A DNA stretch of 64,000 nucleotides from assembly GCA_037693485.1 (NCBI GenBank), contig CM075346.1:131347001-131411000 (forward strand). Reading direction: 5' to 3'. This document shows positions 11,501 to 20,525 of the stretch, one piece after another (the stretch's first letter is position 1; each line of letters begins with the position of its first letter). The notes beneath the pieces are model-generated. The model saw only the letters and a program-made list of their open reading frames with translations. It was not told the DNA's origin and made no database searches. Both the position numbers and the translations under genes were made by a program. Origin of the DNA: Kitagawia praeruptora. Lineage: Eukaryota > Streptophyta > Magnoliopsida > Apiales > Apiaceae.

Positions 11501-13612
11501 TGGCTCAATAAGCAATGGAATAAGTGAATCAGTAGTACTTTCATCAGGATTGACCACTGCAACTATAGCATGACTTGCATCAGTATTTGCTACTGATGGT
11601 TCTTGTGTAGTCTGAGGTTTTGAAGCTTCTTCAACACTTTGAGTCAAAGGTTCTTGTGTACTTCCCTCAAATGCAGTGTCAGCAATCACTCTGTCACATT
11701 CAGCAATATGCAAATCATGAGCAGCTTTTTCTGCCAGACTTCTAGCAAGTTCAATTTCAATTTCAGAAGCTCCTTGAGCATTGTCAGGAAACTCCCCTGC
11801 TGATGTGAGTGTGCCAGCATCTTCAGTTTGAGAAGATGGTTCTTGTGGGGCAGGAATATTCTTGTCTGCACCTTTCCTTTGAGAAGATGGTTCTTGTGGG
11901 ACTATTCCTTCAAAAATGTCTGCACCTACACTTTGAGTAGGTGGTTCTTGTGTGACTGGATCTGCAATAGCTTCTGAACTCCTTTGAAGTTCAGGTTCTT
12001 GTGGGCTGGATCCTTTCAGAGATGACACTGTAGTCCTCTGTTTCTTTTGTCTGTGAAAAACATTTGCTTCAGCAGTTTTTACTTCAAGAGGTGAAGGTTT
12101 AACACCCAGCTGAGCAGCAATAGCATTTACTTCATCAACGGACATCTCAATAATTCTTCTCTTTGGAGATGCAGATGCTGGAGAATCAGAAATCTCAACA
12201 GTCTTCACAGGTGAATTATTTGGAGTAGAGATGTCAGGATTAGCAGTAGCGTCAGGAACTGATGATCCATCCTGATTAACAATATCAGGATTGCCTTCCA
12301 TATCATTAGTAAGATTCAGAAATTCTGTATGATCAACAAATTTGCCTTTTCTGATTAATCTTCTTCTTTTCTTTGGCTTTTCAGAGATAGCCACTTCCCT
12401 TGTATCAGCAACATCAATCTCCTTCTTTTTCAACAAGACTGATATAGGCATTGTATCATCATCAGAATCAGAAATAGCTCCTTGAACAACTTTCCTTTTC
12501 ACTCCTGTTCCTTTATCCAAACCAGATGTTTCAACAACTCTTTGTCCACCCCCTTGTGACTTCATTTGAGAATGAGTTGGAGTGGAGAAATCCTTTGACC
12601 CTGATTGCCTCTTAGACACATCAGATCTAGCTGATTTCTTTGATTTTACAACTGATGCCTTTTGTGAGACACCAGAGGTGGTTAACTGTTTAGGTAAGTG
12701 TTTGGGTTGTGTGCTTGTGTCAGGAATAGGATGTGTAAGGTCCTGTTCCATAGCACCAGTTGCTGGGCCATATTGAATAGGCATTTTCTTTCTTAAAAGA
12801 GACCATACTTCATCAGGAATGTATGGAGATCCCACAAACTTATTTGCCTTATCAGAATTGATTAGACTCTTTATATTGTTATCTGAGATTTTACATATCG
12901 GCAAAATTGTATCATTCTCAAAAACAGCATGAGGACATAAGTGAGAAAATATTAATTGTAAAAATCTAAGAAAGCAAACATAACCACATTTATCTGCCTT
13001 TCTTTCACTTAATGCCTTCAGTATAAAGGAACCATAATCAAATGAGAGATCATGAATTAGAGAGTACCCAATTTTGGCTGAACCTGTGGGTAAGGCATCA
13101 AAGTTTGATACTTTATTCAAGAAACATCTGCTGATTGTGTCAAAGAAAAAATTCCATTCCTTCTTGAGCTTTGTCCTGTAGAGCTCTCCAAACTTCTTTG
13201 GTGTTCCATTGTAACCCAAGCTTACAACATACTCAAGAAGTTTTGCATCAGGAACTTTGAATACAGGCTTACCAATGATTGATGGTAAGTGTAGGGCTGC
13301 ATTGACAATCTCAGGTGTCACATAATATGTAACATTGTCATATTCAAAGCTCATCTGAGGATTTTCTGATGGATGACTTGTCCCAAAAACACTTGTGTTC
13401 CACACCTGCATAATAGACTTAAAAGATATCTTGGCAGGTTGTGTTAGTGCATAAATGATTGGGCTTGAGGCCAAAAAGTCCTGAATAATGTGGAAATCAC
13501 TCGGCAAGTCCTGATGATCTAGAACTGCAGTGAAGTTATTAGTATTAAACGTAACTCCATTGATTACCACCTTGCTGTTCATGAATAAGTTCTCCATTGC
13601 AATTTCAAACAC
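8516..13612 (-). CDS. Sirevirus third ORF (env-like by position), 1698 aa
   Basis: A single open frame of 1698 codons lies downstream of pol. Residues 1-280 look like a folded domain that I do not recognise with certainty. Then comes a long low-complexity part: a basic KPKKRRRLIRKGK stretch at about 412-424 that looks like a nuclear localisation signal; six QEP motifs at about 538, 555, 573, 590, 653 and 670; acidic Asp runs near 900; a probable coiled coil at about 957-1044; and an RG-rich patch (RRGRGRGGRYRNRGR) near 1210. The last 300 residues again look ordered. I see no signal peptide and no convincing transmembrane segment, so the usual label of envelope-like protein rests on position only. 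The features fit a nuclear or RNA-binding protein better. The start at 13610-13612 is the first ATG after the putative divergent promoter. Confidence 0.75.
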   Translation of the reverse strand: MFEIAMENLFMNSKVVINGVTFNTNNFTAVLDHQDLPSDFHIIQDFLASSPIIYALTQPAKISFKSIMQVWNTSVFGTSHPSENPQMSFEYDNVTYYVTPEIVNAALHLPSIIGKPVFKVPDAKLLEYVVSLGYNGTPKKFGELYRTKLKKEWNFFFDTISRCFLNKVSNFDALPTGSAKIGYSLIHDLSFDYGSFILKALSERKADKCGYVCFLRFLQLIFSHLCPHAVFENDTILPICKISDNNIKSLINSDKANKFVGSPYIPDEVWSLLRKKMPIQYGPATGAMEQDLTHPIPDTSTQPKHLPKQLTTSGVSQKASVVKSKKSARSDVSKRQSGSKDFSTPTHSQMKSQGGGQRVVETSGLDKGTGVKRKVVQGAISDSDDDTMPISVLLKKKEIDVADTREVAISEKPKKRRRLIRKGKFVDHTEFLNLTNDMEGNPDIVNQDGSSVPDATANPDISTPNNSPVKTVEISDSPASASPKRRIIEMSVDEVNAIAAQLGVKPSPLEVKTAEANVFHRQKKQRTTVSSLKGSSPQEPELQRSSEAIADPVTQEPPTQSVGADIFEGIVPQEPSSQRKGADKNIPAPQEPSSQTEDAGTLTSAGEFPDNAQGASEIEIELARSLAEKAAHDLHIAECDRVIADTAFEGSTQEPLTQSVEEASKPQTTQEPSVANTDASHAIVAVVNPDESTTDSLIPLLIEPISARPMDSLTTSSGNISLSTSFTTDSMITDRPDNRDTSICMTSDNSSQPPLISSQLMSQNLSCEIESEHLEKKKSDERQSPELAKGEVEKSEKLLTSSEVEVAIESNLGNIVRSDEITLKEKRDLGHVTNLSAGHQDSPAVSTGVLKLKGIMLPDDDVEHNLPEAGGGSDDDDDDHADLETRQMQAAIKASLKSTYGSSSRYMQSMTQEEFRGEYSSLLPSDTRAARGHEWDTEWNKPTAEMNFQTALFHSGHIATRMPTPELKALLKTNALLAKGLRSEIDSMKAATEKFQAGIQTSVSISATASQARLLADDIKALDRRLDSRMNVLESKVNTIDETLKLILSFFIQDDTDVKKGEKIVKTKCSPDPVVQKDDNSGNDGGTESHQKIETSDAALLIKKTNTQTKQSTHVSESGKKTVTTGQTLLTIPEDDVYVEQDEDAANLFHELDTGDGRVLKLFHKDKRVQQYHAEKALVLSTEENPNMTTDEFLGEQNRILGELAKQNKTLAARRGRGRGGRYRNRGRSSAQTSSRQTRSSGIKLKDVSESEKKKTPLSLASTPDNRFNAPEEIVEEILPLKRKSKVAAQSTAFNEKSVVVSDSEILKELKIMIIKVVVEFHNVEVFEDTLKYEQENFRRFERESEISVKATKAEKITTRDYLRNVHRSDRKLWYDRDRSIPEHQQDYPTNEKKKSKKKEVDKVDYRKPVVFISAGLIKESSLINEFLIVKTESTTFIAENPPKWVSMQSGLKGWEPGTRGGIGYSHALVIFIAQTDQYALVDKIGDELTVDHLWKLEAVAIIADCHAGAKKIEKLVYFMKDGSVKKIPIHELLCKSAKELKYVLYLLRSKRINVREREVYQNWCVMIYWKIRQRFMDGGTRYDGNYIPMYLNLRDREVEMKKGTAVKEVYLGMEQLSLNPDRKEIAYVLLGDLDLPRNSIKNIRAAIYQINEEDEELKNLKKKLIQILESKEEELLSEFLRLNLFYQRISETVPDDF

Positions 13613-14120
13613 AAACGATGTGTTAATTTTGAAATTAGGGTTTGATAATGTAAAGACAAGGAGAGACGATGCTTTACTGATAGTTTGAGAAAACTAAATC
13701 AATTAGTAAACTTAATTGATTTTGGACAATACTTGTAACTTCTCAAAAACAGGTGTCAGTAAATCATTCGTTTAGGCTAAAGTAATGGACCAAATTACGT
13801 GAGAGAGTGGTGAGGATTACACGCGTCGTGACTTACATATATAACTGTGTGTAAGCATCGAGTGTGCACACGCGCTACATATTATTCGGAAAATAAAATT
13901 GTGACCAAAATAAAACATGGTAATTTTGTTTTAAATAAAGAAATTTAAAACATCACAATTGAATAATACCTGGTACTTGCACCAGTAATATGAATCGTTT
14001 CATATTCTCGTTCCACCCTTCTCTATTTAATCTTAGAGACTTGTCCACTTACTTCTTTAACGCTTCATTCTCTCCTGTTAAGAAAAATCAGAAAAACCCT
14101 TCTCATCAAAAGTTTTAGCA
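13613..14120. promoter_or_regulatory. putative divergent promoter between third ORF and antisense ORF
   Basis: This 0.5-kb gap separates two ATGs that point away from each other. On the minus strand TATATATGTA (13834-13843) lies about 220 bases before the third-ORF start. On the plus strand CTATTTAAT (14023-14031) lies about 90 bases before the antisense ORF start. Between them are ACACGCGTC and CACACGCGC, which resemble CGCG-type CAMTA sites, and a GTGAGAGAGTGG block. Both TATA spacings are plausible for plant Pol II, but no transcript data are available here. Confidence 0.45.
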
Positions 14121-14378
14121 ATGTCGAATCTTACCATCATTGAGAAAAACCTCCATCTCTTAGAGAAAAGAGATATATTTAGTTATACTCGTGAAGAGTT
14201 TGATGCTTTCGACTGGGAAAGACAACTGGAGACTCTCTGGTTGCAGATGGATGCAGGTCTCGAAGAAATCGAGAAGGAAAAACCTGCAAAAGTGATCGAC
14301 ATTGATGCTGCCCTCCAAACAGCATTCGCATGGCTTTCATCTAAGGCATCCTCGTCCAACTCCATCATCCATTGTTAA
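14121..14378 (+). CDS. antisense ORF inside the Sirevirus, 85 aa
   Basis: This ORF reads opposite to every other gene of the element. It begins at ATG 14121 in an A-rich context and encodes an acidic, probably helical protein with heptad-like leucines (LHLLEKRDIF, LETLWLQMDAGLEEIE). It ends at TAA 14376-14378. A second plus frame (14302-14496) overlaps the end and carries a further stretch without stops up to 14496, so the original protein may have been longer with a frameshift or intron near 14350. Upstream there is a TATA-like CTATTTAAT. Downstream a TGTAATC/AATGAAAAAAT/CTTGTTTT block at about 14526-14576 resembles a plant poly(A) region. I do not recognise the family. Confidence 0.5.
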   Translation: MSNLTIIEKNLHLLEKRDIFSYTREEFDAFDWERQLETLWLQMDAGLEEIEKEKPAKVIDIDAALQTAFAWLSSKASSSNSIIHC

Positions 14379-14525
14379 TGAATATGTCATCAAAAATAAC
14401 CTTATCCCTTTCAACTTCCACCCAAACAAAGTGGCAAAGATGGGATCTGGGATGGCTATTAACAATGGAGTGGATTGGTCTCTTATTTCCTGTTGAATAG
14501 ATTAGTAGATAGAGAACACAAAAGA

Positions 14526-14580
14526 TGTAATCTTTGAATGTAAACTCTTTCTTATTATCAATGAAAAAATCTTGTTTTTA
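14526..14580 (+). terminator. putative poly(A) signal region of the Sirevirus antisense ORF
   Basis: TGTAATC and GAATGTAAAC are followed by AATGAAAAAAT and the T-rich CTTGTTTTTATG. This is the usual far-upstream, near-upstream and cleavage-region layout of plant polyadenylation signals, and it lies on the strand of the antisense ORF. These signals are loose, so this is only suggestive. Confidence 0.35.
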
Positions 14581-14837
14581 TGTTCTATTCAGTGTTTTTC
14601 CTGATTTAACATGTTATCTGAAAATAAATATGAGAACTAATTAAAGTGATCACATTATCAGGAATTCAATAACATTAAACATAGCTTCAATCAGGAAATT
14701 GAGATAAAATGAAGACAGTTAGATTCTGACAAAATACTGATTATCGAATCGTTGCATCAGGATTCGACGTTGACCACTGTCAGGATTGACTTTCCATCAG
14801 TATTTGCAAGTTGTCAGTATCCGATGACCTCTTTTTC

Positions 14838-17800
14838 TCAGGAACTGCCATAGTTTACCATTCCAAGTTCATTCACCAACTTTGTAAAAGTAGCCTCAGG
14901 AAGTGGCTTGGTGAATATATCAGCTAACTGTTGATCAGTAGGAACAAAATGAAGTTCAATTGTTCCTTCCAGTACTTGTTCTCTTATGAAGTGATACCTG
15001 ATGCTGATGTGCTTTGTAAGAGAATGTTGAACTGGATTTCCTGTCATAGCAATAGCACTTTGGTTATCACAATAAATAGGTATTTTTGAAAATGACAAAC
15101 CATAGTCCATTAGCTGATTTCTCATCCACATGATCTGAGCACAACAGCTTCCAGCAGCAATGTACTCAGCTTCTGCAGTTGATGTGGAGATAGACTTTTG
15201 CTTTTTACTGAACCAAGAAACTAGTCTTCCTCCAAGAAACTGACAACTGCCTGAAGTACTTTTCCTGTCTATTTTGCATCCAGCAAAATCAGCATCTGAA
15301 TAGCCACACAAACTAAAGTCTGATTCTCTGGCATACCAAAGGCCAAGAGAAGATGTGCCCTTTAGATATCTGAAGATCCTTTTTACTGCAATGAGATGCG
15401 GTTCTCTAGGATTTGCTTGAAATCTTGCACATAGACAGGTTGCATACATGATATCAGGTCTGCTAGCAGTTAGATATAAGAGTGAGCCAATCATCCCTCT
15501 ATAGTTGGTTACATCTACTTCAGTTCCTTGATCAGGATCAAGCTTTGTAGCTGTAGCTATAGGAGTGGAAGCTGTAGAGCTGTCTTGCATGTTAAACCTT
15601 TTTAGTAAATTCTTTGTGTATTTTGACTGATTGATAAAAATCCCTTCATCAGTCTGTTTAACTTGAAGACCTAAGAAATAGCTCATTTCACCCATCATGC
15701 TCATTTGATATCTCGACTGCATTAGCTTTGAAAACTTCTCACACAGCTTAGTATTAGTTGACCCAAAAATGATATCATCAACATATATTTGAACTAACAG
15801 CAAATCCTTACCATGATTCAAGTAAAATAAGGTTTTATCAATTGTACCTCTGTTGAATCCACTTTCCAGTAAGAATTGAGCTAAGGTTTCATACCAGGCT
15901 CTTGGAGCTTGCTTTAGTCCATAAAGTGCTTTATCCAGTCTATAGACATGATCTGGATGTTTGGGATCAATAAATCCAGGAGGTTGTTCAACATATACCT
16001 CCTCTTCCAGTTCTCCATTGAGAAAAGCACTTTTTACGTCCATCTGGAATACTTTGAATTTCTTGTGGGCTGCATATGCCAGAAAAATTCTGATGGCCTC
16101 CAGTCTTGCAACAGGAGCAAAAGTCTCATCATAATCTATTCCTTCCTGTTGAGAATACCCTTTTGCTACTAGTCTTGCTTTATTTCTCATAATTGTGCCA
16201 TCTGAATCAGTCTTATTTCTGAATACCCACTTTGTACCTACAATAGACCTTCCTTTGGGTCTTGGTACTAGTTTCCAGACTTCATTTCTTTCAAACTCAT
16301 TCAGTTCTTCTTGCATAGCTGTCACCCAATCAGCATCCTTAAGTGCATCTTCAACTTTCTTGGGCTCCTCCTTTGACAGAAAGTTATTATATAAACATTC
16401 ATTTTGAGTTGCACTTCTTGTCTTAACACCTGCTTCAGGATTCCCAATGATTAAATCAGGAGTATGACTTTTTGTCCATTTCCTTGCTGATGGTAAGTCA
16501 TTTCTTGAACTGGATGCTCCCCCTGGATTGGTGTTTTCTTCAAAAGAACTAGAGTTGCTAGAAGCTCCCCCTGAGATAGTGCTATCTTCTTCTGATGTAC
16601 TGTCTTGATTGTCACTTGAGTCTGTTTCTGATGAATCTTTACTTGATGTTTGAGTTGAATCATCACTAGTGATGTCTCGCTCTTGCTCCCCCTCAACATT
16701 TGCATTATTTGAGTCATCATCAGTAACAGGTGTTTGATCAGGAATTGATCGATCGTCAGGATCTGACAGAGTATCAGTATCTGCCGTGACTTCATCAGGA
16801 TTGTTGGTAGCTTCATTTGCAAAAGTCAAACTGTCATGAGAGTCTTCTTGTATTCCTGTTAACTTTCTATCATCAAAAGATACATTAATAGACTCCATGA
16901 CTGTCTTTGTTCTTAGATTATAGACTTTAAAGGCTCTTGTTGTTGGATAGCCAATAAAGATGGCCTCATCAGCTTTTGTCTCAAATTTTCCTAGCTGTTC
17001 TGGATGAGGTCTTAGAACAAAGCACTTGCAGCCAAACACATGTAGATGCTTCAAACTTGGCTTCTTTTCCTTAATCATCTGATAAGGAGTTACACCATGT
17101 CTGTTGATTAGTGTAATATTTTGAGTGTAACAAGCTGTGTTGACTGCTTCTGCCCAGAAATATGTAGGTAGTTTAGTTTCTTCCAACATAGTTCTACCAG
17201 CTTCAATAAGAGTTCTGTTCTTTCTTTCAACTACTCCATTTTGCTGAGGAGTGCCAGGAGCAGAGAATTGTTGAACTATTCCTTTGTATTTGCAGAACTC
17301 TTCCATTGCTGAATTCTTGAATTCAGTCCCATTATCACTTCTCAGAATCTTGACTTTGTATTCCGTACCAGTTTCAATAAGTCTAACATGGTCCAGCAGT
17401 ATTTCAGCAGTTTCATCTTTTCTGTGAAGAAAATAAACCCAGGTAAATCTAGTATATTCATCAACAATGACTAGAGTATACCGTTTCTTACTGATGGACA
17501 TAATATTCACTGGTCCAAACAAGTCGAGGTGTAGCATGTGATATGGTTCATCAATTGAGGATTCAGATTTGCTCTTGAATGATGTCCTTCTCTGTTTAGC
17601 CTTCTGACAAGCATCACAGAGTCCATCAGGAGTATATAGAGCCTTTGGTAATCCTCTTACCAAGTCTTTCTTAACCAACTCATTTATATTGTTGAAGTTG
17701 AGATGAGAAAGCTTCTTATGCCAATTCCAACTTTCATCTACAGATGCTTTACTGATGAGGCATGTAGATGGATTTTCAGTTTTAGAGTGAATGTTGGCTT

Positions 17801-18143
17801 CATAAATGTTACCATGTCTTTGACCTGTTAATGCAATCTTTCCTGTAGATTTGCTGATTACTTCAAAATGAGTATCATTAAAATTGACACGATAACCTCT
17901 GTCTGTGATCTGACTAACACTCAACAGATTGTGCTTTAGTCCTTTCACCAGAGCTACTTTTTCAATGATGACATTTCCAATTACAATGCTGCCATATCCC
18001 AAAGTTTGTCCAATGTTGCCATCCCCATAAGACACAGTTGGGCCAGCCTTTTCCTCAAATTCTGATAGCAAGGTTTTGTCTCCAGTCATGTGCACAGAAC
18101 ATCCACTATCCATGACTAACACATTTTTCTTTTTACCCTGCAA
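14838..18143 (-). CDS. Sirevirus pol: protease, integrase, RT, RNase H (1101 aa)
   Basis: Domains are in copia order. Aspartic protease: DSG at residues 12-14. Integrase: zinc site H142, H147, C176, C179, then D207, D270, E306, giving the D,D(35)E spacing. A Ser/Asp/Thr-rich linker follows (about 430-560). Reverse transcriptase: KWVFRNK near 638 and the YVDD box at 787-790. RNase H: D950, E991 and D1026, with the copia-typical KSTSG motif at 961-965. The frame differs from gag and begins without an ATG (TTGCAG), so it must be reached by frameshift, splicing or another device. All catalytic residues I can check are present and no stop interrupts the frame. The protein probably acts in cytoplasmic particles and then in nuclear integration. 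Confidence 0.95.
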   Translation of the reverse strand: MQGKKKNVLVMDSGCSVHMTGDKTLLSEFEEKAGPTVSYGDGNIGQTLGYGSIVIGNVIIEKVALVKGLKHNLLSVSQITDRGYRVNFNDTHFEVISKSTGKIALTGQRHGNIYEANIHSKTENPSTCLISKASVDESWNWHKKLSHLNFNNINELVKKDLVRGLPKALYTPDGLCDACQKAKQRRTSFKSKSESSIDEPYHMLHLDLFGPVNIMSISKKRYTLVIVDEYTRFTWVYFLHRKDETAEILLDHVRLIETGTEYKVKILRSDNGTEFKNSAMEEFCKYKGIVQQFSAPGTPQQNGVVERKNRTLIEAGRTMLEETKLPTYFWAEAVNTACYTQNITLINRHGVTPYQMIKEKKPSLKHLHVFGCKCFVLRPHPEQLGKFETKADEAIFIGYPTTRAFKVYNLRTKTVMESINVSFDDRKLTGIQEDSHDSLTFANEATNNPDEVTADTDTLSDPDDRSIPDQTPVTDDDSNNANVEGEQERDITSDDSTQTSSKDSSETDSSDNQDSTSEEDSTISGGASSNSSSFEENTNPGGASSSRNDLPSARKWTKSHTPDLIIGNPEAGVKTRSATQNECLYNNFLSKEEPKKVEDALKDADWVTAMQEELNEFERNEVWKLVPRPKGRSIVGTKWVFRNKTDSDGTIMRNKARLVAKGYSQQEGIDYDETFAPVARLEAIRIFLAYAAHKKFKVFQMDVKSAFLNGELEEEVYVEQPPGFIDPKHPDHVYRLDKALYGLKQAPRAWYETLAQFLLESGFNRGTIDKTLFYLNHGKDLLLVQIYVDDIIFGSTNTKLCEKFSKLMQSRYQMSMMGEMSYFLGLQVKQTDEGIFINQSKYTKNLLKRFNMQDSSTASTPIATATKLDPDQGTEVDVTNYRGMIGSLLYLTASRPDIMYATCLCARFQANPREPHLIAVKRIFRYLKGTSSLGLWYARESDFSLCGYSDADFAGCKIDRKSTSGSCQFLGGRLVSWFSKKQKSISTSTAEAEYIAAGSCCAQIMWMRNQLMDYGLSFSKIPIYCDNQSAIAMTGNPVQHSLTKHISIRYHFIREQVLEGTIELHFVPTDQQLADIFTKPLPEATFTKLVNELGMVNYGSS

Positions 18144-18160
18144 TCAGAATCACAAAGAAC

Positions 18161-20476
18161 TCAGTTAGAATTTTTAAGAACCCACACTTGTTGGGTTCTC
18201 TTTTCATGCAATTTAACATCTTTATCAGTAGAAGATTTTCTTGTAAAGACATTTTTATCAGAATTAACTTCATCAGAATTAGTCTTTATTTTGACAGATG
18301 CATGATTAGAATTCAAGTTCTTTGCTTTTCCAAAATTTGCACTTTTATTGAACTTTGGCAAAGGCTCATAATAATTATAGTACAAATTATGGTATTCTTC
18401 ACATGTATAGATAGAATGCCATTTACTGCCACAATGGAAACAAGGATTCTGTGGTTTATAGAATACTGATTTATTCCTAATGTCAGACTTAGGAACTACA
18501 GTTGGCTTCTTTTTACTCCTCCTGCAATCAATAGCAAGATGATTAGAATTACCACAGTTAAAACATACTTTTCTTGGTGCATTCGGAATATACTTATAAT
18601 TATTCTCCTTGTTTATTCCAACTTTACCATTCCTGTTCCTTTTGACAGTTGGAACTCTCTTCCTATCTGTTACCTCATAGATTCTGTTCCTCAATTGCTT
18701 TTTGGACAAAAGACCTACATTTTTGTTTTTGACAGTTCTAGACTCAGAATGATGTGTAGAAGTAGACCCCTCTTCTGAAGTAGATTTGGGAATTTCTGGA
18801 TACACATAATTAACTGGCTTTAGTTTGGTTTTGGTACTATCTGTAACATATCTGTAGGTTTTTGGATTTGTTGAGTTATTAACTATAACTCTTCCAGGGT
18901 TAGATGAAACAACCTTTCCTTTGTCCTTTTTCTCATTTTCTGGTTTATACCCTAGACACTCTTTCCAGTTTTTATCAGAAATGATTTCATGAGTTTTTGT
19001 ACCAGAATGTGTCCAGGTTCTGAGTTTTTCATTAGCATCTTTAAGTTGCCTCTCAAGTTCATTACATTTAAACTCCATTTCAAGTTTCATGTGTTTAGCA
19101 TTATCACATTCAGCTTGAACTTCATGCAAGAAAATTAACTCAGCTTCTAGATGATCATTTCTCTTAACAACCTCTGCCATTTCAGATTTTATTCTTGTAT
19201 TTTCAAGAGATTGACTCCTAAAACTAATATGCAGAGATTTTAAGAAAGATCTTAGCTCAGAAACATTATTAGTATCAAAATCAAATAAAACTTCAGATAC
19301 CTTGGTTTCACCAGCAGAAGTCTCATCAGTTTTAGCCATCAAAGCATAATTCACTTTCTCCTCTTCAGAGTCAGATGATGAGTCCATCCAATCCTTGCTT
19401 GAAGAAATGAGAGCTTTGGTTTTGATCTTCTTGCACTCAGTTGCAAAATGACCCATCCCATCACAGTTATAGCATCTGATTTTTGACTTGTCAAACTTGC
19501 TGCTTTTGCCTTCTTTCTTCTTGTACCTGTCTTTGTCAGCATTGAAGGTTTTCTTCTGGAATTTCCCTTGCTTCCTAGCCTTTCTGAATTTCATCTTTTT
19601 GAAGCCCTTGACTATCATAGCAACCATTTCCATCATATCAGAATCAGTAGAGTCATCATCAGTATCAGGATCAGACTCAGTATCAGTATCTGATGATGAG
19701 TCATCAGGAATTGACTCTTCCACTCTACTCTTTCGATTATAAACCTCCTCAGCTTTTCCCTTTGATTTTGATTCAACATTCAAAGCAACAGATTTTGCTT
19801 TGACATTTTTCTTGTTCTTCCTCTGTTGAACCTCAAGATCATGAGTCCTTAGCATTCCATAGACTTCATCAAGAGACAGCATCTTCAAATCATATTGATG
19901 CCTTATGATTGAAGCTTGAGTATCCCACTCTTCAGTTAAAGCTCTGAGAAACTTGGTATTTGAATCCTCTGGATCATACTCTTTGCCAACCAGTGATAGA
20001 TTGTTCAGTAAAGTCAAGAATCTATCGTACATATCAGTAAGGCTTTCATCAGATTTAGCATCGAATTGCTCATACTCCTGAATTAACAGAGCCCTTCTGT
20101 TTCTTTTGATAGATTCAGTACCTTGACATTGAGTTTCCAAAGTATCCCAAATTTCCTTCGCAGTCTTGCATGCTATTACCCTGTTAGACATGACATTATC
20201 AAGACTGTTATGCAAAATATTCTTTACCTTTGCATCTTTGAGTACTTGAACCTTTTCTTCTGTCGTCCATTCATTCTTTGCCTTAATGACATAGTGTTCA
20301 GCAACAGTCTCTGTTCTTGCAACTAGTTTTGTTGGAAGAAATGGTCCAACATTGATCCTGTCAAGATAGTCAGGATCAGTTGCTTCTAGATACATCAACA
20401 TTTTCACTTTCCAGGTTGGATACTCGGTCCTCTTGAGAATTGGAATTTTAATGCTTTCATACTTGCTTGTCGACAT
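18161..20476 (-). CDS. gag: Sirevirus gag (771 aa)
   Basis: The N-terminal 230 residues match the copia Gag fold (KRTEYPTWK, EIWDTLETQC, LIQEYEQF). An Asp/Ser-rich stretch follows at 255-280. Three zinc knuckles are visible: C335/C338/H343/C348, C638/C641/H646/C651 and C679/C682/H687/C692, all CX2CX4HX4C. A probable coiled coil spans about 405-485. Several knuckles and a length near 770 residues fit Sirevirus Gag. Gag should coat and package the RNA. The ATG at 20474-20476 is 35 bases from the primer site, so this is the first gene of the transcript. The stop at 18161-18163 ends the frame before pol. Confidence 0.93.
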   Translation of the reverse strand: MSTSKYESIKIPILKRTEYPTWKVKMLMYLEATDPDYLDRINVGPFLPTKLVARTETVAEHYVIKAKNEWTTEEKVQVLKDAKVKNILHNSLDNVMSNRVIACKTAKEIWDTLETQCQGTESIKRNRRALLIQEYEQFDAKSDESLTDMYDRFLTLLNNLSLVGKEYDPEDSNTKFLRALTEEWDTQASIIRHQYDLKMLSLDEVYGMLRTHDLEVQQRKNKKNVKAKSVALNVESKSKGKAEEVYNRKSRVEESIPDDSSSDTDTESDPDTDDDSTDSDMMEMVAMIVKGFKKMKFRKARKQGKFQKKTFNADKDRYKKKEGKSSKFDKSKIRCYNCDGMGHFATECKKIKTKALISSSKDWMDSSSDSEEEKVNYALMAKTDETSAGETKVSEVLFDFDTNNVSELRSFLKSLHISFRSQSLENTRIKSEMAEVVKRNDHLEAELIFLHEVQAECDNAKHMKLEMEFKCNELERQLKDANEKLRTWTHSGTKTHEIISDKNWKECLGYKPENEKKDKGKVVSSNPGRVIVNNSTNPKTYRYVTDSTKTKLKPVNYVYPEIPKSTSEEGSTSTHHSESRTVKNKNVGLLSKKQLRNRIYEVTDRKRVPTVKRNRNGKVGINKENNYKYIPNAPRKVCFNCGNSNHLAIDCRRSKKKPTVVPKSDIRNKSVFYKPQNPCFHCGSKWHSIYTCEEYHNLYYNYYEPLPKFNKSANFGKAKNLNSNHASVKIKTNSDEVNSDKNVFTRKSSTDKDVKLHEKRTQQVWVLKNSN

Positions 20477-20511
20477 CTTAAGATCGTTACTGATTAAAAT
20501 TAATCAGTTTT

Positions 20512-20523
20512 GCTCTGATACCA
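20512..20523 (-). other. Sirevirus primer binding site (initiator Met tRNA)
   Basis: On the minus strand TGGTATCAGAGC begins two bases after the 5' LTR. It is complementary to the 3' end of plant initiator methionine tRNA, the standard primer of plant copia elements. Confidence 0.95.
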
Positions 20524-20525
20524 AT

